This document shows, one piece after another, positions 9,587-17,265 of a stretch of DNA of 53,949 nt (its first letter is position 1; the number at the start of each line of letters is the position of its first letter). This DNA is from Chitinispirillaceae bacterium. Lineage in GTDB: Bacteria > Fibrobacterota > Chitinivibrionia > Chitinivibrionales > Chitinispirillaceae. The notes beneath the pieces are model-generated. The model was not told the origin of the DNA, ran no database searches, and saw only the letters and a program-made list of their open reading frames with translations. Where the stretch lies: assembly GCA_016930275.1 (NCBI GenBank), contig JAFGHA010000157.1, positions 1 to 53,949 on the forward strand, written 5' to 3'. Position numbers and translations under genes: made by a program.

Positions 9587-12500
9587 ATGAGAAGAATCAA
9601 AGCCTGGATGATTGTCGTTTGGTCGGTGCTGTTCGCCTCCGGTATCGCGCTCGGACTGATCGGATCGCTCACGAAACTACCGACCGGTCTTTTCTGGGGC
9701 ATTGCCTCGATCGTCTGGGCCGGGGTGATCACCTGGTTACTTATTGCGCTTTTAACCGGAAAGAAAAAGAAAAAAAACGGCCGGTCGGTCATGGTCGGAA
9801 ACCAGTCGTTCAACAGGATTATGCGCGAAACCGAAGAAGCGGTCGCGCGGTATACCGATGCGGTCAATCGCCGCGGGATTCTCAAGAAGAGCGCGCTCTA
9901 TGAACGTCCCTGGTTTCTGCTCTGCGGCAGCACAAAATCGGGGAAAAGCTCGCTGCTCAACGGTTCCGGACTCAACTTTCCCCTGCGCTACCCGTCGGAA
10001 AAGGACGGACTGCTTGTGGAGGGTGCGAACCAGATAATGTGGTACTTCGCCAATGAGGCGGTGTGGATTGATACACCAGGAGAACTCATGGAGGAAAGCG
10101 GTCGTGATGACTGGCAGGCACTTATCGGTGCGATGCAGCGGGTGCGACCGGGGAATCCCGCCGACGGCGTTGCTATGGTGGTGAACACCAACGAAGTGCT
10201 CAATACCGATGATCAGGGTATCAAGGAACTGGCCAAAAAACTTCGCAGCAGGATCGATGAACTTATTTCGTTGTGGGGCATCGAGTTTCCGGTATACCTG
10301 CTGTTCAACCGTACCGATGAGGTTCCGGGGTTCAATGAGTATTTCGCCGACCAGATCGATCGGGGCAACGAACAGATTTTCGGCGCCACCCTTCCGGCCA
10401 AAATGCTTTCGGTGATGCCGCGCATGGCGTTTATCGAAGAGTTCAATCTGCTCTGTAAATCTCTCACCGATCTGCGTCTCGACAAGCTTCACAAGGAACG
10501 CGTCGAAGCCAGAAAACGGATGATCTGTCGTTTCGTGATACATTTCGAAGGAATTCAGCAGAAACTCGGTGCTCTGGTGGCTGAACTGTTCAAACCATCC
10601 AACTACGAGGGAAAACCGCTCTTCCGCGGTTTTTATTTCACCAGTTGCACGGAACTCAAAGCTGGCGGCGGCTCCGAAACGGCGGCACCTGCATCATCGG
10701 ATATGAGCATGACTCTGATCAATCATCCGCTCAATCCGAATCGCGCGTTTGCTCCGGCCGCGAAAAAACCGCCCACCTCGGTAGGAGGAAGTTCGAAAAA
10801 GACGGTACGCAGCGCTTTTGTCCTGCCGTTGTTCCGTGAAATAATGGTGAAGGATAAAACACTCGTTACCTCCACCCAGAAACGTACCCGCCGCGAAATG
10901 ATCCGCCATTATACGATTATCGGATCAATTGTAGGCGCTGCGCTGCTGCTTTCAGGTCTGGTGGGCCATACGTACCTCAGAACCGCCCGGTTCATGAACG
11001 AAGTATCGGCGACGCTCAAACGGCTGCCCACCGAAGACGCTCCCCTCATGGAGCAGTACAAAGCTCTTGACATCGTTCATTCGCTCATGGAGAAACTCCA
11101 GCGGTACGAGGATCGCGGAACACCGCTCACGATGGGAGTCGGTTTCTACCGTGGAAAAACGGTGCTGCAGGAGCTCAAAAAGAGTTATTTCTATCGGTTG
11201 CGACGGTTCATGGTCGTTCCCGCGGTCAAGTATCTTGAATACGATCTGCGGAGTCGAACCTCGGCATTCGGAGAACTTGCCGGCGAGGACTACGACAACC
11301 TGTATCGGTCGCTGAAGGCGTATCTGTCAATTTCCGAGGGAGGACCCCGTGAAGCGAGGGACCTCGATACCACCTTTATGCGCGAAATGCTGCTCAATGC
11401 GATAAAGCAGTCCATTGTCGCAACGGTTAAAAATAACCGGCTCCCGGCGCAGGTCGAGACGATACTGCAGGATAACATGGGTCTGTACCTCTCGTACCTC
11501 TGCCGTAAGGAGTATCCCCGTATTCAGGAAAATCAGCGGTTGGTGGAATCCGCACGAAAGCGTCTTTCACGGTTGCCGAGCGCCGGTGCGCTGTACGACG
11601 CGGTGATCAACCGTCTTTCGACGGAGGCTCCCTCCTTTACGCTCGACGATATTCTCAAACGTGACGGCGAAGGAATTCTGTTGTCTTCGGCGACCATCAG
11701 CGCCCTGTTTACCCAGGAAGGGTGGGAGAACTACATATCCGATGCGATCAACGAGGCGGCACGCAATCCGTTCAAGGTGGACTGGGTGATCGGGGTTGCA
11801 CAGGATGCGCTTCCGCAGTCGGCATTCGATTCAAAGGGGCTGCGTGAAGATATGGTGGCGGCCTATCTGACGGATTTCAAGAGTAAATGGCTTGAATTTC
11901 TCGGTTCGGTCAGCGTCGCGCCGTTCGGTGATCTGCAACGTGCGTCACGCCTTATCGGTAAACTCGCCGGAGACGGCTCGGAGATTACCACACTGCTCGA
12001 AACCGTCGCGGAGTACTCGACACTCCGGCAGGAGAGTGAAGCGGAGGCTGCCGGCAGCAAGGCACTCGAAGCGGCATCGAAATTCAAGAAGACAAAGAAG
12101 AATGCGAATAAACTGAAGAAATTGAAGAGCAAGACCGGATTTACGCTTCCCGGCAGTTCTCCGTTCGATACACATAACGCGTTTTTCGATCATCTCCGGT
12201 CATTCATCCGGTCTTCGGGAAGTGCGCTTGGCGGTTTTGAAGGATATAAAGACAAGGCGATGACCCTTGCGGAAAAATGCGGTACCATCGATGCACAGGG
12301 TGAAAGTAAAGCGATCACCATTTTTAACGGTAAAGACGACGATCCATTGCTTTCCGGATGGAATTTCACCCAGAAAACACTCAACAGTATGCCCGAGGAA
12401 CTGGCCGCTTCCCTGCGCAATATCCTGCTGCAGCCGTTCGAATATACCGGCAACGCGGCGACCATCGTGCTCACCCGGACGCTGAATCAGAAATGGCAGG

Positions 12501-13237
12501 AAGAGATTATCAAACCGTTCACCAGCCGTTTTTCCGGCCGCTATCCGTTTTCTTCACGAGGGGAAGAGGCTTCGTTCAATGATGTGATGGATTTTTTCCG
12601 ACCGGTAAACGGTACCTTCTGGGGTTTTTACGAACGGGTACTCTCCTCGTTCATTATCAAGGACGGTAACCGCTGGATGGTACGTCAGCTCGGCAGTTTG
12701 AAACTGCAGTTCAATCCGAAACTGTCGCAGTCACTCAGTACCGCCGAACGGGTGCGGGATATCTTTTTCAAACAGGACGGTACCCAACGGGCGCTTGATA
12801 TCACCATCATTCCTTCGGCGGGAAATAAAAACACTGCCCGGCTGATCATCGGCACCCAGGATCTCGAACTCAAACCGGGTGGAAAGTCGGTTCACCTCAA
12901 ATGGCCGCTTGAAATGAATGCCGGTACGACACTCAAGGTGATTGTCAGCAGTAATTTTTCGCAGGAAATCACGAAAAGCGGTGCATGGGGATTTATGAAA
13001 CTGCTTGAGATGGCGCGGTGCAACAAGATGAATAAAAGCTCGTTCAGTGCCAAATGGCAGGTGAACGTTCAGAATCAGTATATGGTATTTATCGAGGCAC
13101 GGGTCCAGGTTGCGGGATCGGATCATCCATTCAGCGATAAGATCTTTCAGACCTTCGATTGTCCCACCGATCTGCTGCTCAAGCCGGTTGAAGATTTGAG
13201 CGGGAACGATGTCAAAACATCACTTGAGGGGGATTGA
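9587..13237 (+). CDS. tssM: Type VI secretion system membrane protein TssM (IcmF family)
   Basis: 1216 residues, the usual size for IcmF/TssM. Two N-terminal TM helices (about 8-28 and 35-57) are followed by a cytoplasmic NTPase-like domain with an intact Walker A (GSTKSGKSS, 114-122), a DTPG motif (162-165) and NRTD (241-244). A third TM helix at about 440-463 leads into a large periplasmic domain ending with the beta-rich TssM C-terminal fold. TssM forms the trans-envelope core channel with TssJ and TssL. The intact P-loop suggests nucleotide binding, which is not kept in every TssM. A gap of 121 bases separates it from tssL. No TssJ lipoprotein gene is adjacent, so the outer-membrane partner is elsewhere or different. 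Confidence 0.93.
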   Translation: MRRIKAWMIVVWSVLFASGIALGLIGSLTKLPTGLFWGIASIVWAGVITWLLIALLTGKKKKKNGRSVMVGNQSFNRIMRETEEAVARYTDAVNRRGILKKSALYERPWFLLCGSTKSGKSSLLNGSGLNFPLRYPSEKDGLLVEGANQIMWYFANEAVWIDTPGELMEESGRDDWQALIGAMQRVRPGNPADGVAMVVNTNEVLNTDDQGIKELAKKLRSRIDELISLWGIEFPVYLLFNRTDEVPGFNEYFADQIDRGNEQIFGATLPAKMLSVMPRMAFIEEFNLLCKSLTDLRLDKLHKERVEARKRMICRFVIHFEGIQQKLGALVAELFKPSNYEGKPLFRGFYFTSCTELKAGGGSETAAPASSDMSMTLINHPLNPNRAFAPAAKKPPTSVGGSSKKTVRSAFVLPLFREIMVKDKTLVTSTQKRTRREMIRHYTIIGSIVGAALLLSGLVGHTYLRTARFMNEVSATLKRLPTEDAPLMEQYKALDIVHSLMEKLQRYEDRGTPLTMGVGFYRGKTVLQELKKSYFYRLRRFMVVPAVKYLEYDLRSRTSAFGELAGEDYDNLYRSLKAYLSISEGGPREARDLDTTFMREMLLNAIKQSIVATVKNNRLPAQVETILQDNMGLYLSYLCRKEYPRIQENQRLVESARKRLSRLPSAGALYDAVINRLSTEAPSFTLDDILKRDGEGILLSSATISALFTQEGWENYISDAINEAARNPFKVDWVIGVAQDALPQSAFDSKGLREDMVAAYLTDFKSKWLEFLGSVSVAPFGDLQRASRLIGKLAGDGSEITTLLETVAEYSTLRQESEAEAAGSKALEAASKFKKTKKNANKLKKLKSKTGFTLPGSSPFDTHNAFFDHLRSFIRSSGSALGGFEGYKDKAMTLAEKCGTIDAQGESKAITIFNGKDDDPLLSGWNFTQKTLNSMPEELAASLRNILLQPFEYTGNAATIVLTRTLNQKWQEEIIKPFTSRFSGRYPFSSRGEEASFNDVMDFFRPVNGTFWGFYERVLSSFIIKDGNRWMVRQLGSLKLQFNPKLSQSLSTAERVRDIFFKQDGTQRALDITIIPSAGNKNTARLIIGTQDLELKPGGKSVHLKWPLEMNAGTTLKVIVSSNFSQEITKSGAWGFMKLLEMARCNKMNKSSFSAKWQVNVQNQYMVFIEARVQVAGSDHPFSDKIFQTFDCPTDLLLKPVEDLSGNDVKTSLEGD

Positions 13238-13254
13238 ATCGGGAACAAATCAGT

Positions 13255-13278
13255 AAGGGCGTTCAATTGAACGCCCTT
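13255..13278. terminator. Perfect palindrome between convergent tssM and EIIA genes
   Basis: Two 12-base arms, AAGGGCGTTCAA and its exact complement, meet without a loop directly after the tssM stop. There is no clear T-tract on either strand, so it may stop or stabilise transcripts ending from both sides rather than act as a classical intrinsic terminator. A protein-binding palindrome is the alternative. Confidence 0.5.
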
Positions 13279-13334
13279 GCAATGTATCCGATTTCTGCAA
13301 ACGTCCCTGCGGTAACCAGGTCCGAAGGTATCAT

Positions 13335-13781
13335 CTATTCTCCGAAAAGTACCATGACCTCCTCCGCATTTTTCGCCGCGATCAGAGCTGAGATGAACGC
13401 TTTCGATTTACTCATGCGGGCGATTTCGGCAAGCGCTTCAATATGGGGTCCCGATTTATCCGGAGGAGCGAGCATGAGAAAAAAGAGTTTTGAAGGTTGC
13501 TGGTCTATCGCATCAAAATCGATACCGTCAGGACTGATACCGATAGCAAGAGTGAGTGCAGATACCGCCTGTGTCTTCGCGTGAGGAACGGCGATTCCCG
13601 CTTCAAGTCCGGTACTCTGCAGGGATTCCCGTTTGGTGAGCGCATCAAGGATCTCTTCTTTATTGGTTACTCTACCTGCATCGATAAGAATCTGCAGCAA
13701 CTCACGCAGTACCGAAGGTTTGTCTTTTGATGTCAGCCCCACTTTGATGACCTCCGGGGCTACAAGGTCAATGATCGCCAT
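13335..13781 (-). CDS. PTS EIIA domain protein (fructose/nitrogen type, PtsN-like)
   Basis: 148 residues forming one EIIA domain of the mannitol/fructose/Ntr family. The phospho-acceptor His67 sits in GIAVPHAKT, and the C-terminal half has the HIEALAEIARM segment typical of EIIA-Ntr. Such stand-alone EIIA proteins usually act as phosphorylation-dependent regulators of nitrogen, potassium or carbon metabolism rather than in sugar uptake; no EIIB or EIIC is near. It lies downstream of a UspA protein on the same strand with a gap of 45 bases, so the two may share a transcript. Role is by family; the regulatory target is unknown. Confidence 0.85.
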   Translation of the reverse strand: MAIIDLVAPEVIKVGLTSKDKPSVLRELLQILIDAGRVTNKEEILDALTKRESLQSTGLEAGIAVPHAKTQAVSALTLAIGISPDGIDFDAIDQQPSKLFFLMLAPPDKSGPHIEALAEIARMSKSKAFISALIAAKNAEEVMVLFGE

Positions 13782-13826
13782 ACAACCACCTTATACGTTA
13801 ATGATGAATCTATTCTCTTGATTGTA

Positions 13827-14318
13827 TTATACGGTACCGGATTCGAAAAGATCGTTTACCCGGTCCTCATCTTTCACGATCAGCACGGAACAGTTCACCT
13901 GCCGCATCGCCCGTTCGGTATCGTTGTAAAGTTCATCGCGTCGGCTGCGGATACGCGACAGTTCACCGATAACAAGAAGATCGATGCCATTCTCTCGGAT
14001 GGCAGCGAGAATTTCCTGATGAATGCTGCCTTTGCGACTTACGGTTTCGATGGCGATACCCTTCCGCCGTGCCAGGTCGCTTACGAGATTCAGATACCGT
14101 ATCGCATCGGCCTCGATATCCTGGCTGTATTCCTCCTGTTCCTCCATCAGAAAAATACTCGCTTTGACGAGGTCGTCGAGCGCCCGGGTGTTGATGACAT
14201 ACAGGGCAATGAGCGGGGCACCGGTGGATTGTGAAAGGCAGATCGCGTACTGCGCTGCAGTAATCGATTGTTCACTGCCGTCAATATAGACCAGAATTTT
14301 TTCAAGTAACCGGGGCAT
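13827..14318 (-). CDS. Universal stress protein (UspA family), single domain
   Basis: 163 residues with a Usp fold: it opens with KILVYIDGSEQSITAAQYA (the first strand and nucleotide-site region) and has the IDLLVIGELSRIRSRRDELYND segment, where ATP-binding Usps carry G-2x-G-9x-G-S/T. Here the Gly residues of that motif are not all kept, so ATP binding is doubtful. The start has AAGGAG seven bases upstream and overlaps the end of the V-ATPase D gene by 17 bases, which indicates tight co-expression. Usp proteins accumulate under energy or growth stress; a link to the ATPase subunit is inferred only from the overlap. Confidence 0.85.
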   Translation of the reverse strand: MPRLLEKILVYIDGSEQSITAAQYAICLSQSTGAPLIALYVINTRALDDLVKASIFLMEEQEEYSQDIEADAIRYLNLVSDLARRKGIAIETVSRKGSIHQEILAAIRENGIDLLVIGELSRIRSRRDELYNDTERAMRQVNCSVLIVKDEDRVNDLFESGTV

Positions 14319-14970
14319 TGCCGACTCCTTGTGCGGAGGGTGTCAGACGGGTACGTTTTGCCTCGAGGCGTTGTTTCACCTTTTTCATGAGGATCACCAT
14401 ATCACGTTCATTTTCTTCCAGTCTGCTCTCAATATACTTCACGGTTTCCTCAAGGTCGGGAATGGCAATCCGTTCAAGCGCATTTACTTTACGTATGGTT
14501 TTATGCACTTCGGCCGCCAGGCGCAGTACCGATATTTTCAGCTCGGCGAGGTGCCCCATCATTTTCAGCGCCTCCTTGAAGGAGACCTGTGCATCATCAA
14601 TATGAAACGTGGTTCCCCGGGGACTGAAATAGGGGGGATGCTCGGTGAATTCAGTGGCAACCACCGGGAGCGCCACTCCCATGACCCGGCGCTTGTTGAT
14701 GGCGATTGAGGTGGTAATGTTGATGGTGGCCGCAAGGTGGTGAACCTTCAGTTTTCCGACCTGCAGCACGCCGTGTTCATAGGAGACGAATGCCCTGGCG
14801 AGACGTTTGTCGATTTGTTCCTGATAATCAACACATTGATCGACCAGGGCAAGCAGTTCGTTGATGAGAATTTTGCGTTTCTGATCGAGCAGTTCAAAAC
14901 CCTGACGCGCGAACTTCAACTCATCGCGGAGTTTGAACAGGTTGGTTTTGGTAGGAGCAAGATTCAGCAT
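14302..14970 (-). CDS. V/A-type ATPase subunit D (central stalk)
   Basis: 222 residues. It opens with the subunit-D signature LAPTKTNLFKLRDEL followed by long coiled-coil helices (FARQGFELLDQKRKILINEL), and the other end is a second coiled coil rich in charged residues, matching the shaft subunit of rotary V/A-type ATPases. Subunit D transmits rotation between the A3B3 head and the membrane ring. What is odd is its isolation: genes for subunits A, B, E, I and K are normally beside it, but here the upstream DNA holds a decayed FGE-like gene and a small Cys-rich protein. Either the remaining subunits are encoded at another locus or this is an orphan copy. It overlaps the Usp gene. Confidence 0.88.
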   Translation of the reverse strand: MLNLAPTKTNLFKLRDELKFARQGFELLDQKRKILINELLALVDQCVDYQEQIDKRLARAFVSYEHGVLQVGKLKVHHLAATINITTSIAINKRRVMGVALPVVATEFTEHPPYFSPRGTTFHIDDAQVSFKEALKMMGHLAELKISVLRLAAEVHKTIRKVNALERIAIPDLEETVKYIESRLEENERDMVILMKKVKQRLEAKRTRLTPSAQGVGNAPVT

Positions 14971-15067
14971 GGCGGCTCACGGAGGCGTAATCGGTTACCT
15001 GAAGTGGTACCGTCGGGTCCGCTTTCAACAGAAAAAATAGTACACGACACACCTTGATGAGAAAAAT

Positions 15068-15557
15068 CTATGGTTTCATCCCGTTTTCAGGCGCGAGGTC
15101 CCTAATGCCTTCGGCGATCATCTCGTTTTTACGGGGGAGGATAATATATTCGTCACAAGGGGCGGCAGATGATGTCCGACCGTTTTTTTGGGGTTCATTC
15201 GCTGCATCGGATTCTTCATCCGGAATCGTGGAAGAGTACGGGTTCCATACAAAACGAAGACCGTTTCTATCATACCGTCCGTCGGGATGGCAGCGTGACC
15301 GGACTGCGGAGCGGCAATCAAGCAGCGGCACTGAATGCAGAGCCGCCCCCTTTGAGGACACGGTAGTTCCCTCAGCCGGACCAGATGGATCGATGACGGA
15401 GACCATATCAAATGCTCCGTACCAGTCGTTACACCATTCCCATACATTGCCATGCATCTCATATAGTCTCCACTGATTGACGGGCAGTGATTTGACTTCA
15501 ACGGTCTGTCTACGGTTGAGCCCCCGGTGATCACCCAGGTAAGGGAAATCCCAAGGG
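15068..15557 (-). pseudogene. Formylglycine-generating-enzyme (SUMF1/FGE-sulfatase) domain remnant, 5'-truncated and twice frameshifted
   Basis: Read on the minus strand, one frame gives PWDFPYLGDHRGLNRR, then LPVNQWRLYEMHGNVWEWC and NDWYGAFDM up to DPSGPAEG, the classic FGE-sulfatase core. At about 15371 the expected continuation (YRVLKGGGSAFSAAA) is found one frame away, consistent with loss of one base. Near 15320 the frame returns for DCRSAVRSRCHPDGR and NGLRFVW, consistent with one extra base. An in-frame TGA precedes the segment at about 15560, so roughly the first half of the domain is missing. It is a decayed gene rather than a functional one; the last 50 codons to 15068 have no family similarity I can see. 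Confidence 0.75.
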
Positions 15558-15581
15558 CGGGATCGTTTTCATGATCCCGTT

Positions 15582-15797
15582 TTACTTCTGTTCATATGCA
15601 CCGCAGAGAAATTCACCTTCTTCATCCTGCTGATCGAGGCGATTCAACGTGCACAGCATCTCTTCACGCGGATCATTATCTTTTCTGCATAAAAGACAGA
15701 GGGAGGGCTTCGGTACCAGTTCGGGATTGATTTTGTTGCCGTCGTCATCGTAGATGCCGGAAATGTCGTCATCATCGTTTTCGAAAATATCACTCAT
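15582..15797 (-). CDS. Small acidic Cys-rich protein of unknown function
   Basis: 71 residues with a clear AAGGAG ribosome site eight bases before the ATG, so it is probably real. The N-terminal third is strongly acidic (ENDDDDISGIYDDDG), the rest carries CLLCRKD, a Cys 12 residues on (MLCTLN) and another near the end (FLCGAYE), a spacing that could bind zinc. It is not recognised by me. A hairpin with 7-base arms (CGGGATC) follows its stop at about 15553-15576 and shows a T-tract on the plus strand. It lies divergent to the histidine-kinase-like gene. Confidence 0.65.
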   Translation of the reverse strand: MSDIFENDDDDISGIYDDDGNKINPELVPKPSLCLLCRKDNDPREEMLCTLNRLDQQDEEGEFLCGAYEQK

Positions 15798-15925
15798 AAA
15801 AAGGCTCCTTTTCCACGTATTGAAATGGTTGAAGGTAAAAACAGGCAGAACCGTTCTTATATTTTTTTATTTGCTCCTCTCCTGAAGACAATATAAGATT
15901 ATGCAATAAATCCATCGGTGGAAAT

Positions 15926-17215
15926 ATGCAACGAATCCGTACCTACTTTATCGGAAAATTAATCGGCAAGGCAACAGGACCAAATGAACGGGGACGTATT
16001 TCACTCTGTTTCTGGTTCGTTTTATTGTTCCTTTTGACGATGCTGTTTTCGATTCCGCCTCCGTTGTTCTATAAGAAGTATAGTGTAACGGCTTTTTTCG
16101 TGATATTGTTGCTGATCAATATCACGGCTCTTTTCTCGCTTCGTTTCACACGATCCTACACGATTGCGGTAGTACTGCAGACAATCGTTGTTCTCGCGCA
16201 TGCGATCGGGAACAGTCTGTTCGCCGGAGGCAATCTCTCGATAGTGCTGTTCATCTGGCCCCTCATCTATACATTTTTCCTCAATTTCATTCTGGGTAAT
16301 AAAAAAACCATCTGGTACATTCTTTTATTCACTGGTTCGGTAACCGGACTGTCTCTGGCCCGATACTTCGGAATATTGTCCGCCGATCCGCTGTATGATC
16401 AACGAATAACGGCGATGACCGGAATGATCATGCTTCCCGCATCGGTTTTTCTCTACCTGTTCACCAGAGTGTTCGAGAAGACCCGCGATGAGATTACCGC
16501 TCATCAGATTGCATCCGTGGAGAGCCGCGACAATATTCTGCATCTGGTGGCCAATGATCTCAGTAATGCCATCGCCGGACTGATGATTTCTCTTGATCTG
16601 CTCAGCCTGACTATACGGGACAAAAAGTGCGACGAGGCCGAAGAAATTCTCAAACTCTTCGAGAAGAGTGTCGACAATTCAGCGAATATCATCAATGATC
16701 TGCTCGAATCGGCTTCGCTTCCGGCATCTTCCGCGGATCTCATGCTGACCACGGTGGACCTGGGCGCTCTCGTGCGACGGCTCGGTGGGCAGTTCGACAC
16801 GGCAATGGAAAAAAAGAATATCCGGTTTAGCATCAGGCTGCCGGCGGAATATGTTACGCTTACCGCCGATGAGGAACAGCTCTACAAGGTATTTGTCAAC
16901 CTGATGTCAAACGCGGTGAAATTCACTCCCGCCGGCGGGACCATTGCTATCTCCATTGCCGACGCATCCGATTATATTCAGGTCGCCGTCAGGGACAGCG
17001 GTATAGGTATGCCCGAGGAAATCGTTGGAAAACTCTTCGTTAAATCTTCAAAAACGGGAAGAAAGGGCACCGATGGTGAACGATCGACCGGTCTCGGCAT
17101 GTATGTCGTCAAAACCATCCTCGATGCGCATAAGGCGACAATTTCGGTAAGGAGTGAAGTACAGCGGGGGAGTGAGTTCACGGTCCGACTTTCCCGTCAT
17201 CTCACCACGGCATAA
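15926..17215 (+). CDS. Histidine-kinase-like membrane protein lacking the phospho-acceptor His
   Basis: 429 residues. About six TM helices fill residues 25-183, followed by a dimerisation helix and a complete HATPase_c domain: N box NLMSNAVKFT, G1 box DSGIGM, G2 box GLGMYVV. At the H-box the sequence reads HLVANDLSNAIAGLM; aligned with the usual VSHDLRNPLAG pattern, the phosphorylated His is replaced by Asn210 while the following Asp and the helix context are kept. So the ATP-binding machinery looks intact but autophosphorylation at the normal site should not occur. No response regulator is adjacent. It may act as a pseudokinase partner or a sensor with another output; the nearby hybrid kinase is a conceivable partner (inference). 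Confidence 0.82.
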   Translation: MQRIRTYFIGKLIGKATGPNERGRISLCFWFVLLFLLTMLFSIPPPLFYKKYSVTAFFVILLLINITALFSLRFTRSYTIAVVLQTIVVLAHAIGNSLFAGGNLSIVLFIWPLIYTFFLNFILGNKKTIWYILLFTGSVTGLSLARYFGILSADPLYDQRITAMTGMIMLPASVFLYLFTRVFEKTRDEITAHQIASVESRDNILHLVANDLSNAIAGLMISLDLLSLTIRDKKCDEAEEILKLFEKSVDNSANIINDLLESASLPASSADLMLTTVDLGALVRRLGGQFDTAMEKKNIRFSIRLPAEYVTLTADEEQLYKVFVNLMSNAVKFTPAGGTIAISIADASDYIQVAVRDSGIGMPEEIVGKLFVKSSKTGRKGTDGERSTGLGMYVVKTILDAHKATISVRSEVQRGSEFTVRLSRHLTTA

Positions 17216-17265
17216 GCAGTTGTAGCAAGTCAGGACACAGCTGACAAGCGTCCAGGGCCGGGTGA

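Noticed and set aside
15220..15457. FGE-type C-terminus as a variable repeat of a diversity-generating retroelement
   Set aside because: No reverse transcriptase, no template repeat and no adenine-biased substitutions in the window; plain decay by two indels explains the sequence.
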